Below are positions 36,768-46,131 of a stretch of 64,000 bases of DNA, piece after piece (the first letter of the stretch is position 1; each line of letters begins with the position of its first letter). Position numbers and translations under genes: made by a program. Location of the stretch: contig NZ_JBFHGL010000011.1 of assembly GCF_041583195.1 (NCBI RefSeq), positions 1 through 64,000 on the forward strand. The letters are read 5' to 3'. This stretch comes from Sulfurimonas sp. Lineage in GTDB: Bacteria; Campylobacterota; Campylobacteria; Campylobacterales; Sulfurimonadaceae. Below the pieces are notes generated by a model, which worked only from the letters and a program-made list of their open reading frames with translations, was not told where the DNA came from and made no database searches.

Positions 36768-38015
36768 TTGGAACTCTATAACTCATATAACGTAATATCA
36801 GAAAATAAAAATAAAATAATAAAAGAATGGATCAACTCAGAAACCCTTAACCATATATTAGAACATATAAAATACTCTCCTGAACTATATGAAAAAGAGG
36901 TAGCTTCACAGGTTTTAAACTATCTGCTAAGCATTATAAAAAACGAGGCAGAGATCGGTGACTGCCCTGCTATGAGAAAAGTTGTTGAAACTTTTTTAGA
37001 TTCCGGATTGTGTGTTGAAGATGTATTTTTAAACTGTACTATCTTTAAAAACAATGTTATTGAAGTACTTTACATAAATAAAATTGAGATAGAAGAGATT
37101 CGTAAAGTAACTAATATTTTAGATAAGAATCTGCATAGAATACTAGGTATATACACAAAACAAAAACGTGACAGAGATCAGAAATCTAATTTTCATACAG
37201 ACCTCATTGAAGAACACGTAGCCTTAAGTACTACAAATACGGATGGCATCATAACATATGTAACGGATGCATTTTGTAAACTATCTGGTTATACAGAGAG
37301 TGAACTAGTAGGCAATACGCACAGTTTACTAAGTCATCCTGATATGCCTAATGATTTTTTTAAGTCTATGTGGAAAAAAATAAAGAAAAATCAAGTATGG
37401 AAAGGTAAAGTCAAAAATAGAAAAAAAGACGGCGGAGAGTTTATAGCAAGAACAGAGATAATACCCTTTTTAGATAAAGACGGTAGTGTTATTGAATATG
37501 TAGCTATAAGACATGATATTACAGATAAAGAGCTATCAAATATTGATCCGCTAACTGGTATGTACAATAGGAGATATTACAAAGCTGTAATTGATGATAT
37601 ATTTGAAACACATCAAAAACTATCTATCATGGTAATAGATATCGATCACTTCAAAAGTATAAACGATAATCACGGTCATAGCTTTGGAGACTTGGTATTA
37701 AAAGAGTTTTCAAAAGTTTTATCTAGAAAAATACGTAATAAAGACCTATGTATAAGATGGGGTGGAGAAGAGTTTGTTGCCTTACTTCCTGGTACAGAAC
37801 TTGAAAAAGCAATAGAAATTGCAGAGAGAATAAGAACAACTATCGAGAGCCTTGAAATTCTAGATAAAAACTCAGGAACATCTGTAGATATAAAATGCTC
37901 CATTGGAGTAACAACTAGATATGAAAATGATACATATTCAAGCATGTTTGACAGAGCTGACGGTAATTTATATACCGCCAAAAACAATGGTAGAAATATG
38001 GTGATATCTAAATAG
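36768..38015 (+). CDS. Diguanylate cyclase with helical N-terminal module and Aer-like PAS
   Basis: A soluble c-di-GMP synthase of 415 residues. Residues 1-130 form a helical module with EIGDCPAM (62-69), matching the N-terminus of the hybrid kinase at 16746. A PAS (about 180-290) has HPDMPNDFFKSMW and VWKGKVKNRKKDGGEF, related to FAD-binding Aer PAS domains. The GGDEF domain has intact GGEEF and inhibitory RNKD five residues upstream. I favour the TTG at 36768 because GGGA lies eight bases before it. A TTG at 36732 would add 12 residues but lacks a ribosome site. The stop is one base from the convergent ankyrin lipoprotein gene. Confidence 0.88.
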   Translation: MELYNSYNVISENKNKIIKEWINSETLNHILEHIKYSPELYEKEVASQVLNYLLSIIKNEAEIGDCPAMRKVVETFLDSGLCVEDVFLNCTIFKNNVIEVLYINKIEIEEIRKVTNILDKNLHRILGIYTKQKRDRDQKSNFHTDLIEEHVALSTTNTDGIITYVTDAFCKLSGYTESELVGNTHSLLSHPDMPNDFFKSMWKKIKKNQVWKGKVKNRKKDGGEFIARTEIIPFLDKDGSVIEYVAIRHDITDKELSNIDPLTGMYNRRYYKAVIDDIFETHQKLSIMVIDIDHFKSINDNHGHSFGDLVLKEFSKVLSRKIRNKDLCIRWGGEEFVALLPGTELEKAIEIAERIRTTIESLEILDKNSGTSVDIKCSIGVTTRYENDTYSSMFDRADGNLYTAKNNGRNMVISK

Positions 38016-38016
38016 T

Positions 38017-39258
38017 TTAGAATAACCTTCTTAACAACATATCAACACCCTTGTCAACTGCTTTATCCACAATAGCATCGCCAACGCCTCTCTGTTGTGT
38101 AGCAGGAGTGGCCGAACTTTTTTGATATACAACTTTTGTCTTATTGTTCTCTTTTGCTATACGCTGCTGCTCAGCCAATAAATTCTGCTGTTCTTTTTTG
38201 CGTTGCTGCTCTTTTAAAAGCTCCGTTGTAACATCCATCATTGCAGATATTATACTATCAGATAAACCCATTTTCTGCAGTTTTTCTACCTCATCCATAG
38301 AAAACTCTTTATATGGAGTTTTTACTCTTTTTATAAATGATATGATGATTTTTTCACTTTTACCTTTTTTAATCATATCACTAACATCTACAACTTTAAG
38401 ATTTTTAGGTCCAGTTAGTTTTAGTTTTAATGTTTCATCTTTGATATATTGAACAGCTATAGGGTTTTTATAAACGAACTCTATTAGCTCTTTTTTATCT
38501 TTCTTAGATTCAAGCTCTGCAACTTTTTTTTCTAAAGTTTCCTTTTGTTGTGCTGTTTGAGTATTTTGATTAATATCTGAAGATTGTGCTACACTAAATT
38601 GCATATTTGGATCTTCTCTATATTGCAAGACAAATGAACGAGTTTGTTTCAACTTAGAAATCTTTTCCATATAAATATTATAGAACTGTTGGTTTGATTT
38701 ATATTTCTCAGCAAGTTGTTCATGAATCTTTATATTAGAATCAATAGAAGCTACTAAATCATTTCCATATCCGTCCTTATCAGACATCTTAGCCCCTCTG
38801 CTCAGAAGAAGCTTGATAGTATCTATGTTTCCGGTACGTATTGCATAATGTATAACTTCACCTTTATAGTTGTCTGTCTCATAAATATTTGCACCGCTGT
38901 TTATTAAAAGCTCAGCTACTTTTGTAGCTCCTGAACTAGACGCCTGCATAAGTGGAGTAATTCCATATTTACTTTTTTTATCTACCAATGCACCGCTGCT
39001 AATTAGATACCTTGCAATTGACAGATAATTATCATTTGTTGAAGCATAATGAAGTGCAGTATTTCCTAAACTTGACTCAACTTCATTTACCCTACCAGCC
39101 TGAACATACTTTTTTGCATTATTCATATCTACTGCGGCTAAAACAGGTGTTATTTCACCAGAACTTCTAACTGCACTATATCTAGGTTGTGCAACACAAC
39201 CACTAAGTAATACTAAAGCAATAAGCATAGACGAAAAATCAACTAACCTTTTTTTCAT
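38017..39258 (-). CDS. Ankyrin-repeat lipoprotein with GLSD-type C-terminal module
   Basis: A 413-residue predicted lipoprotein with lipobox LLSGC (Cys21). Residues about 35-170 hold four or so ankyrin repeats (NTALHYASTNDNYLSIARYLISSGALVD; TPLMQASSSGATKVAELLINSGANI; EVIHYAIRTGNIDTIKLLLSRGAKM). A helical, glutamine- and lysine-rich linker follows. The C-terminal module (about 255-413) is shared with the proteins at 26796 and 39328, including LTGPKNLKVVDVSDM, SFIKRVKTPYKEF and MGLSDSIISAMMDVTTELLK, and ends in DKAVDKGVDMLLRRLF. It is tandem with the 39328 paralogue, 69 bases downstream of it. The function is unknown. Confidence 0.85.
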   Translation of the reverse strand: MKKRLVDFSSMLIALVLLSGCVAQPRYSAVRSSGEITPVLAAVDMNNAKKYVQAGRVNEVESSLGNTALHYASTNDNYLSIARYLISSGALVDKKSKYGITPLMQASSSGATKVAELLINSGANIYETDNYKGEVIHYAIRTGNIDTIKLLLSRGAKMSDKDGYGNDLVASIDSNIKIHEQLAEKYKSNQQFYNIYMEKISKLKQTRSFVLQYREDPNMQFSVAQSSDINQNTQTAQQKETLEKKVAELESKKDKKELIEFVYKNPIAVQYIKDETLKLKLTGPKNLKVVDVSDMIKKGKSEKIIISFIKRVKTPYKEFSMDEVEKLQKMGLSDSIISAMMDVTTELLKEQQRKKEQQNLLAEQQRIAKENNKTKVVYQKSSATPATQQRGVGDAIVDKAVDKGVDMLLRRLF

Positions 39259-39327
39259 AAAAACCCCTTTTTATTTTATAATAAAAAATTATAATCTAAA
39301 AAATATAAGCACTATCTTAAGCAATTA

Positions 39328-41421
39328 TTAGAATAATTTTCTTAACAACATCTCAACACCCTTGTCAACCGCTTTATCTACTGCTTTATCTATAATAACA
39401 TCCCCAACTGTTTTTTGCTGCAGACTAGGACCTTGTTGATATATAACTTTTGTTTTACTGTTTTCTTTTGCTATACGCTGCTGTTCAGATAATAAAAACT
39501 GTTGCTCTTTTTTACGTTGTTCATCTTTTAATAACTCAGTTGTAACATCGATCATTGAGGCAATAATATTATCGCTTAAACCCATTTCAATAAGTGTATC
39601 GATTTCATCTAATGTAAACTCTTTATATGGTGTTTTTACCCTTTTGATCAATGAAATAACTATTACTTCACTTTTGCCTTGTTTTAAAAGTTTACGAATG
39701 TCTCCAACTTTCATACCGCGTGGACCTGTAAACATTAAACGTAATGAATCATCAGATATGTAATACGCTGCACTAGGATTTTTATCTGTATATGTTTTAA
39801 GACCTTGAAAATCCTTATTGTTTATAAATTCATTAACAATAATGCGTTGTTGCTTCTTTTTATCCTCTTCTACCTCTCTCTTAGCTAGAGATGGATCTTT
39901 AAAATATTTTAACAGTTTATATTGATTTGATTGAGTGGCCACTATTTGAGCTGTTCTGCCATAACTGTCTTTAAGCATTAAGTTTGTATCCATGCCTATT
40001 AAGTATTTTACAATTGCCTCTTGATCTTTTATCTCTTCTTTCTCTCTATATAAAGCCAAATGTAAAGGTGTATAATTTATTTTGCCTTTATATACTGTTT
40101 GCGCATTTAAATCAGCTCCATTATTAGCTAAATACTTAACAACATCAATATTGTTATATCTTGCTGCTAAATGTAAAGGTTCCCATCCATCCGGTTGTGC
40201 TGCATTAATATCTGCATTGTTTTCTACTAAAGATTTAACTATATTTAAAGAACTGTTTCGAGCTGTAAAATGCAATATTGTTTTATTATCAGATGTTTTA
40301 ATGTTAGGATTCGCGCCATGTTCAAGAAGAAACTTAATTATGGCTTCTTGATCTTTTAGCTGTTCTTTTTCTCTATATATAGTAAGTATTAGTGGAGTAT
40401 TATGTGCTTTGCCTTTATGCAGGGTTTGTGCATTCAGATCTACTCCATTTTGTACTAAATATTTTACAACATCTAAGCTGTTATATCTTGCTGCTAAATG
40501 TAAAGGATTCCAATTATCTACAGTTTTAGAATTAATATCAGCCTTATGCTTTATAAAAAGTTTTACAATATCCAAAGAGGTATTTTGAGCTGCATCCAAA
40601 AATGCTGTCCAGTCACTTTTTCCTTTTATATTAGCATTAGCACCATTTTTAAGCAAACAATCTATAACTCTTATCTTGTCATTAAGGCGTTCTTTTTCTC
40701 TATATAATGCCAAATATAAAGGAGTATGGTTTGGTATACCTTTATCAAGGATCTGTACATCTAAATCTACTCCTTGTTTAACTAAATATTCAACTACATC
40801 TGCGCTGTTATACCTAGCTGCTAAATGTAAAGCAGTCCATCGATCAGATGTTGTATCGTTTATATTAGCCTTATTGTTTATCAAAAATTTTACTATCTCT
40901 AAAGGTTTTTCTCTAGAGGCAATCAAAAGAGGTGTCCAATTATTTTTTGCCGCTATATTTACATCTGCACCTTTTTCCAATAGAAATTTTATAACAGATA
41001 TTTGCTCTTTTAAACTTTCGTTCTCTCTATATATTGACAAGTATATAGGAGTAACTTTCTCAGAGCTCTCAGCGTTTAAATCAGCTCCATTTTTAAGAAG
41101 ATATTTTACGACATCAAAACTATTGTATCTAACTGCATAATGTAATGGTGTCCAGAGTGATTTTGATTTTGCATTTATACTTGCACCTTTTTGAACCAAG
41201 TACTCCACCGTAGCTAGATCAGCTGATTTAGCTGCGTACATTAAAGCAGTAATACCTTTTTCATCTACTTCATCAACTTTAGAACCTTTATCAATTTCCT
41301 GTTTCATCATCTTAAAGTTGTTGTTTTTTGCAGCAGAAACCACAGGTGAAGATGCGACACATCCGGTAAATATAAGCATACTAAACATCAAGACAGTTAC
41401 ATAGATTATTCTCTTTTTCAT
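39328..41421 (-). CDS. Large ankyrin-repeat lipoprotein with four super-repeats
   Basis: A 697-residue predicted lipoprotein with lipobox IFTGC (Cys21). Ankyrin repeats fill about 30-510. From residue 90 they are organised into super-repeats of 105-109 residues, starting at Trp90, Trp195, Trp304 and Trp413. Each runs W-x-PLHLAARYNS, DVVKYLVxNG, then an insertion YREKExLKDQ and IVKFLI. The C-terminal module (about 525-697) matches the proteins at 26796 and 38017: TGPRGMKVGDIRKLL, SLIKRVKTPYKEF, MGLSDNIIASMIDVTTELLK. Its role is unknown. A scaffold or ligand-binding protein on the periplasmic face of a membrane is inferred from the repeats and lipobox. Confidence 0.86.
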   Translation of the reverse strand: MKKRIIYVTVLMFSMLIFTGCVASSPVVSAAKNNNFKMMKQEIDKGSKVDEVDEKGITALMYAAKSADLATVEYLVQKGASINAKSKSLWTPLHYAVRYNSFDVVKYLLKNGADLNAESSEKVTPIYLSIYRENESLKEQISVIKFLLEKGADVNIAAKNNWTPLLIASREKPLEIVKFLINNKANINDTTSDRWTALHLAARYNSADVVEYLVKQGVDLDVQILDKGIPNHTPLYLALYREKERLNDKIRVIDCLLKNGANANIKGKSDWTAFLDAAQNTSLDIVKLFIKHKADINSKTVDNWNPLHLAARYNSLDVVKYLVQNGVDLNAQTLHKGKAHNTPLILTIYREKEQLKDQEAIIKFLLEHGANPNIKTSDNKTILHFTARNSSLNIVKSLVENNADINAAQPDGWEPLHLAARYNNIDVVKYLANNGADLNAQTVYKGKINYTPLHLALYREKEEIKDQEAIVKYLIGMDTNLMLKDSYGRTAQIVATQSNQYKLLKYFKDPSLAKREVEEDKKKQQRIIVNEFINNKDFQGLKTYTDKNPSAAYYISDDSLRLMFTGPRGMKVGDIRKLLKQGKSEVIVISLIKRVKTPYKEFTLDEIDTLIEMGLSDNIIASMIDVTTELLKDEQRKKEQQFLLSEQQRIAKENSKTKVIYQQGPSLQQKTVGDVIIDKAVDKAVDKGVEMLLRKLF
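39952..41154 (-). repeat. Four in-frame super-repeats within the ankyrin lipoprotein gene
   Basis: Units of about 315-327 bases encode residues 90-194, 195-303, 304-412 and 413-490 (the last is incomplete). Translations such as PLHLAARYNSLDVVKYLVQ recur in each. Each unit spans about three ankyrin repeats plus a YREKE-containing insertion, so the whole unit, not the single ankyrin repeat, was duplicated. Confidence 0.8.
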
Positions 41422-41528
41422 CTCAAACCTTTTTACTTTCCGGTATATTTAAATATTTTACAAAAAAGATCTTTAAATAATTTACAATTTACTATATAAT
41501 TATTCAATTGACAAAAGTGGGGTTCTAT

Positions 41529-42035
41529 ATGAAATATGCACAAACTTATAACAAACTGGCAGAATTTGGAAGAAAAGTATTAGAGATCGAAGTAGTAGAT
41601 GAGATTCTTCCCTACATATCAAAATATGCTAAAGATACTATCGGTGCCGATAGATGTTCAATATTTGTATATGATCAAGATAAAGAAGAACTTTGGACAA
41701 CACTTGCCGATAATGTTGAAAGAATAACTGTGCCTTCGGATAGAGGTTTGGTAGGTTATGCCTTGGCTACAAAAGAAGGGCTTATTGAAAACAACCCTTA
41801 TAAAAACGAACATTTTTACAAAGATGTCGACACTGAAACAGGATATATAACTAAGAATGTTATCGTAGCTCCTATTTTAGGTTCTCAAGGAGAAGTTGTA
41901 GGTGTGTTTCAACTTATAAACAAAGAGGATGAATTTGATATTGACGATGCAAAATTTATGAAGTTTTTCGCTCACTATATAAGCGGATTTTTAGAACTGG
42001 CAGAACTTAACGAGCATCTGGATAACAAAAAGTAG
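41529..42035 (+). CDS. GAF-domain protein
   Basis: A 168-residue cytosolic protein that is almost entirely one GAF domain (about 20-160). Landmarks are DRCSIFVYDQDKEELWTTLA, GLVGYALATKE, and GVFQLINKEDEFDIDDAKFM, the last resembling the NKxxxxF motif of cyclic-nucleotide-binding GAF domains. No output domain is attached, so it probably signals by protein contact. I placed the start at ATG 41529, with GTGGGG upstream. An in-frame TTG at 41508 would add seven residues. Its 3' end overlaps the convergent pseudouridine synthase gene by 29 bases. Confidence 0.85.
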   Translation: MKYAQTYNKLAEFGRKVLEIEVVDEILPYISKYAKDTIGADRCSIFVYDQDKEELWTTLADNVERITVPSDRGLVGYALATKEGLIENNPYKNEHFYKDVDTETGYITKNVIVAPILGSQGEVVGVFQLINKEDEFDIDDAKFMKFFAHYISGFLELAELNEHLDNKK

Positions 42036-42747
42036 ACCTGCAAATATTTGAGAATGTCTCATCTAATCCTGCTTTTATAACTATCTCTTTTTTCAAGTAT
42101 GGATGATACAGTTTTAATTCACTGGCATGTAAAAGCATTCTATGGCAGTTAAACTCTGCTCTTATGAGTTTATTATGCTCCCCTCTTCCGTATTTCGTAT
42201 CACCTAAAAGATGATGAGATATATGCTTCATATGTCTTCTAATCTGATGCTTTCTTCCCGTTTTCGGTTTTAGCTCAACCAAAGAGTATCTTACTTTATC
42301 GTAACGTCCCACTGCAAAATCTAGCTCGGCCCTTGCCAATGTTTTATAGTGAGTTACAGCTTCTTGTGCATCTTTATCGGTTTTTGCGTCTTTGTCTGCT
42401 ATTTTGTCAAGTTTCTCTTTTAAAGCATAATCGATCACACCCTCATCATCAGTATATCCGCGTACAGCTGCAATATAAGTCTTTTGAATTGCATTGTTTT
42501 TAAACTGTTCTGATACCAAGTTTGCACTCTCTTTATCAAGTGCAAAAAAAAGTACGCCAGAAGTAGGTTTATCTAAGCGGTGAAGAGGATATACATACTG
42601 CCCTATCTGATCACGAAGCATCTGAACTGCAAAACGTGTTTCATGCCTGTCGATCGGTGATCTGTGTACTAAAAGTCCTGAAGGTTTGTTGATAGCAATG
42701 TAGTGTTCATCTTGATATATAATCTCTAATTCTTCATTTATATTCAT
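42007..42747 (-). CDS. truC: RluA-family pseudouridine synthase, TruC-like
   Basis: A protein of about 246 residues that isomerises uridine in RNA. The active-site aspartate lies in HRLDKPTSGVLFFALD. The N-terminus EIIYQDEHYIAINKPSGLLVHRS and the absence of an S4 domain match TruC, which modifies position 65 of some tRNAs. Other RluA-type specificities are possible. TGRKHQIRRHMKHI is the second conserved motif. The start could be the ATG at 42747, chosen by analogy with the short TruC N-terminus, or the one at 42762. Neither has a good ribosome site. Confidence 0.85.
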   Translation of the reverse strand: MNINEELEIIYQDEHYIAINKPSGLLVHRSPIDRHETRFAVQMLRDQIGQYVYPLHRLDKPTSGVLFFALDKESANLVSEQFKNNAIQKTYIAAVRGYTDDEGVIDYALKEKLDKIADKDAKTDKDAQEAVTHYKTLARAELDFAVGRYDKVRYSLVELKPKTGRKHQIRRHMKHISHHLLGDTKYGRGEHNKLIRAEFNCHRMLLHASELKLYHPYLKKEIVIKAGLDETFSNICRSTFCYPDAR

Positions 42748-42822
42748 ATGGAATTGTATCATTTTAATCTATAATGAAGTTAGATAATATAAAATAATAC
42801 TATCTTACAAAAAAGGTTTAAA

Positions 42823-43452
42823 ATGGATTACAGTTTTTCTATAACAGGACTTTTAAAAGAAGCTTTTGATCGTTCTTACGGGGTAAAAGGTACAATTGTC
42901 GGTGCTTCATTAATATATGGAATTGTTGCCGTAATAATTTCAGCAATACTGGAACTTGTTTTTCCATCTGGAGACTCTTTTTTTAATGGAATCATTCAAA
43001 CTCTTATATCAGCACCGATCACTGTACCTATTATGGTTGGTGTAACATTTTTGGGTATTAACCATGCAAGAGGTTTAGATATAAATATACCTTCTATATT
43101 TGATTATTTTGGGATGATGGTACCAATAATAACAACTTTTATTTTAATGTATATCTGTTTAATTATAGGTTTTACTTTACTTATTCTTCCTGGTATATAT
43201 CTTGCAGTTTCATATACATTTGCTTATCAACTGGTTGCAGATAAAGGTCTTGGTGCATGGGAGGCTATGGAATTATCAAGAAAAACTGTTACCAAACAAT
43301 GGTTTAAATTCTTTGGTTTAGGACTTTTAAGTGCATTAATTATTATACTAAGTATTATACCGCTTGGTATTGGTCTTATTTGGAGTATACCAACAGTTTA
43401 TATAGCTTATGGACTTTTATACCACCATATATTTGATGATGAAGAAGTTTAA
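42823..43452 (+). CDS. Multi-pass membrane protein, unknown function
   Basis: A 209-residue protein with about five membrane helices (near 22-45, 55-80, 97-125, 130-150 and 170-200). The stretch LPGIYLAVSYTFAYQLVADKG followed by AWEAMELSRKTV resembles a conserved segment of DUF975/YciC-like membrane proteins, whose roles are poorly known. An AAAAAGG site precedes the ATG. It stands alone between the pseudouridine synthase and the DUF4395 gene. Confidence 0.7.
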   Translation: MDYSFSITGLLKEAFDRSYGVKGTIVGASLIYGIVAVIISAILELVFPSGDSFFNGIIQTLISAPITVPIMVGVTFLGINHARGLDINIPSIFDYFGMMVPIITTFILMYICLIIGFTLLILPGIYLAVSYTFAYQLVADKGLGAWEAMELSRKTVTKQWFKFFGLGLLSALIIILSIIPLGIGLIWSIPTVYIAYGLLYHHIFDDEEV

Positions 43453-43461
43453 AATATTTGC

Positions 43462-43478
43462 GTGATAAGTTTGTGATA
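43462..43478. promoter_or_regulatory. TATCACA-type sites upstream of the DUF4395 gene
   Basis: On the reverse strand this reads TATCACA-AAC-TTATCAC, two similar half-sites in direct orientation, related to the palindrome at 15884-15900. It lies about 30 bases upstream of a TATAAT box (43508-43513) that probably serves the gene at 43544. Confidence 0.35.
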
Positions 43479-43543
43479 TATTTCAAAATCTTTTGATATT
43501 AACTTGATATAATTTCCCATAATAAAGTGAAAAAGGAAATTTT

Positions 43544-44290
43544 TTGAACTTAAATAGTTTTTTATGGGAATATGGGGCAAAAGTTCCCGGTTACGACGTC
43601 AGAGTTGTAAATGAAAGAGAAGTAAGAGCAGCAGCAGGTATACTTGGAACACTAGGTATGATAGTTGTATTTGTTGCTATCGGTTTTAATCATACTATCG
43701 TAGCAAGAATCTATCTTGCATTTATGTTTCTTGATTTTACAGCTAGATTAATTAGCACAAACTATGCTCCATCTTTACTTTTAGGAAGATTCTTCGTACA
43801 AAATCAAAAACCTGAATATACTGGTGCTGCTCAAAAACGATTTGCATGGCTACTAGGCTGGATCATTTTCCTTCCAATGCTATGGTGGTTTGTTATAAAC
43901 TGGGATATCAGTTTTTACAAAGTTTTACTTTGTGTGCTTTGTCTTCTTCTTACTTTTCTTGAGAGTGCATTTTCAATATGTATAGGATGTATGCTGTATC
44001 AAACGATCACAAGAAAAGATGCACAACATTGTCCTGGTGGCGTGTGTGAAATACGTGAAAAAGAGCCAATCCAGATGTTTAATCCTGTACAAAAAGCAAT
44101 AACTGCCCTAACTATGATAGGACTTGTTGTTGGTACATACCTATTTTTAGCGACACAAGAACCTAAAACATTCTTCGGTGAGTTTTTACATGAAATGGTA
44201 TTAACAGATGCTCAACTTAAAAAAATAGAAGAGGAAAAGTACAAAAAAGCTATGGAAGCTGAATTTGGAAGTGATGACGAAGACTTCTAA
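43544..44290 (+). CDS. DUF4395 family membrane protein
   Basis: A 248-residue inner-membrane protein with about four helices. The N-terminal VNEREVRAAAGIL, the stretch FLDFTARLISTNYAPSLLLGRF, and FLESAFSICIGCMLYQ, with its CxxC pair, are typical of DUF4395. The function is unestablished. The CxxC in a membrane segment hints at redox chemistry or metal handling. The C-terminus is charged (KIEEEKYKKAMEAEFGSDDEDF). The start is TTG after AAGGAAA. It overlaps the convergent helicase gene by four bases. Confidence 0.8.
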   Translation: MNLNSFLWEYGAKVPGYDVRVVNEREVRAAAGILGTLGMIVVFVAIGFNHTIVARIYLAFMFLDFTARLISTNYAPSLLLGRFFVQNQKPEYTGAAQKRFAWLLGWIIFLPMLWWFVINWDISFYKVLLCVLCLLLTFLESAFSICIGCMLYQTITRKDAQHCPGGVCEIREKEPIQMFNPVQKAITALTMIGLVVGTYLFLATQEPKTFFGEFLHEMVLTDAQLKKIEEEKYKKAMEAEFGSDDEDF

Positions 44291-45546
44291 CCTCTCTTCG
44301 TCACTTTTCTGTGTTTGGCAGTAGTTTTTTTATAGTGCTTTTTACGAGGTTTCTTATCCTCTTTTTTATGCTCTGATTTTAATTTAACTTCATCTCTGTC
44401 TTTACGTCTTGCATTAGGATCAGGCTCAAATCCTTCAACTGTTTCTTTTGGTATTCTCTGACCTATTAGACGTTCAATATCTTTAATATCATACTTTTCA
44501 TATATATCTAAAAGTGTTATAGCTTCACCGTCACGTCCTGCACGACCAGTACGCCCTACACGGTGAACATAATCTTCAGGAACGCTTGGAAGCTCATAGT
44601 TGATCACGTATGGAAGCTCTTCTATATCTAATCCGCGGGAAGCTATATCTGTAGCTACAAGTACACGAATTTTTTCCTCTTTAAAAGCATTTAGTGTTTT
44701 AAGACGTTTTGCCTGTGTCTTGTCTCCGTGGATTACATCTGCTTTTAATCCGTCTTTTTTAAGCTCTTCAACTAACTCATCTGCACTTGCTTTTGTCTTT
44801 GTAAACACAAGAACTTGTCTAAAGTTACGTGAACCTATTAAGTATGCACAAAGAGCTGCTTTTTTATCTACATCAACAAGATATGCTACTTGATTTATAG
44901 TATCAACAGTTGAGTTCTTCTTAGCCGATTCAATGAACTGAGGTTTTCTAAGAATCAGTTTTGAAAGCTTTCTAACCTTGTCACTATAAGTTGCTGAGAA
45001 AAGCAGAGTTTGATGGTTTTTAGGAAGTAAAGGATGAGTTTTTCTGATCTCTTTAACAAAACCCATATCAAGCATTCTGTCTGCTTCATCAAGTACAAAT
45101 ATCTCAACATCATCAAGCTTTAATCCGTTATCTACATGTTCGATCAAACGACCAGGCGTAGCTATAACTATATCTACACCTTTTTTTAAAATACGCTGTT
45201 GAGACTGTATATCTTTTCCGCCTACCAGAACAGCTATATTTAGCTTCATATTTTTTGCATAGTTATTAAGATCTTCATAGATCTGAATACTAAGTTCACG
45301 TGTAGGAGATAAGATTACCCCGCGAAGAGTTCTGTTTTCATCTGCACTTGTATTTCTAAGTCTTTGAAGCATAGGCAGTCCAAACGCAGCCGTTTTACCG
45401 GTACCTGTTTGAGCTGTTGCAAAAATATCTTCTTTTGCTAAAACAAGTGGAATAGCTCTAGTTTGGATTGTAGTAGGGTTTTCATAGCCTAACTCTCTTA
45501 TAGCAGATAACAGTGGCTTCATAACACCTAGTTTTTCAAATGACAT
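44287..45546 (-). CDS. rhlE: DEAD-box RNA helicase, RhlE-like
   Basis: A 419-residue ATP-dependent RNA helicase. Motifs appear in order: Q motif, Walker A ATAQTGTGKTAAF, PTRELSIQ, TPGRL, VLDEADRMLDMGF (DEAD box), SATYS, the second-domain VLVATDIASRGLDI and HRVGRTGRAGRDG. After about residue 365 a basic tail (KKEDKKPRKKHYKKTTAKHRK) follows, as in RhlE. It is probably involved in ribosome assembly or RNA decay. Specificity cannot be read from the sequence. Confidence 0.92.
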   Translation of the reverse strand: MSFEKLGVMKPLLSAIRELGYENPTTIQTRAIPLVLAKEDIFATAQTGTGKTAAFGLPMLQRLRNTSADENRTLRGVILSPTRELSIQIYEDLNNYAKNMKLNIAVLVGGKDIQSQQRILKKGVDIVIATPGRLIEHVDNGLKLDDVEIFVLDEADRMLDMGFVKEIRKTHPLLPKNHQTLLFSATYSDKVRKLSKLILRKPQFIESAKKNSTVDTINQVAYLVDVDKKAALCAYLIGSRNFRQVLVFTKTKASADELVEELKKDGLKADVIHGDKTQAKRLKTLNAFKEEKIRVLVATDIASRGLDIEELPYVINYELPSVPEDYVHRVGRTGRAGRDGEAITLLDIYEKYDIKDIERLIGQRIPKETVEGFEPDPNARRKDRDEVKLKSEHKKEDKKPRKKHYKKTTAKHRKVTKRG

Positions 45547-45636
45547 ATAGATTCTCTCTTTAACTTAACTTATAATTTATATGAAATTTTAGCATATTAA
45601 AGATATAATCCCACCAATACGAAACGGTTAACAAAA

Positions 45637-46131
45637 ATGGTAAGAAAAAATTTAAAGAAAATATCAAAAAGCGAAAAAATAAAAGAGTTTATAAAAAAAT
45701 ATAAAGTCCCATCGGAATACCTATCTACAAATAGAAAAATGGTAGTTCGAGGAGTAACTTTAGGTATTTTTATAGCCTTTATACCTATGCCTATGCAGAT
45801 GGCTGCCGTGCTCGCTTTTATGCCATTTTTCAAGTTTAACGTACCACTCGGGCTTGCTATGTGCTGGCTCTCAAACCCTTTTACTATGCCGCCAATGTAT
45901 TATATGGAATATTTAACCGGTAGTTTTTTCTTAGGTATTAAGCCTGAGCCTGTTGAATTAACAGTTGATTGGTTTATGAATAATCTAGACAATATTTTTA
46001 TACCTCTATATACAGGCACACTTTTTTATTCTGTCGTAGGTTCATCTTTGGCTTTTTGGCTGGTAAATCATTTTTGGAAGGGTTCAGTTCACAAAGACAG
46101 AAAACTTCATCGCGACGATAGAAAAAGCTAA
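45637..46131 (+). CDS. DUF2062 family membrane protein
   Basis: A 164-residue protein with a basic N-terminus and two or three membrane helices. The pattern GVTLGIFIAFIPMPMQMAAVLAF, then LGLAMCWLSNPFTMPPMYYMEYLTGSFFLG, is the signature of DUF2062, a small inner-membrane family of unknown function. It overlaps the convergent lgt gene by four bases. Confidence 0.85.
   Translation: MVRKNLKKISKSEKIKEFIKKYKVPSEYLSTNRKMVVRGVTLGIFIAFIPMPMQMAAVLAFMPFFKFNVPLGLAMCWLSNPFTMPPMYYMEYLTGSFFLGIKPEPVELTVDWFMNNLDNIFIPLYTGTLFYSVVGSSLAFWLVNHFWKGSVHKDRKLHRDDRKS

Noticed and set aside
40676-41140. 154-codon open frame opposite the repeated ankyrin gene
   Set aside because: It repeats with the ankyrin units of the other strand, as expected for a shadow of a repetitive gene.
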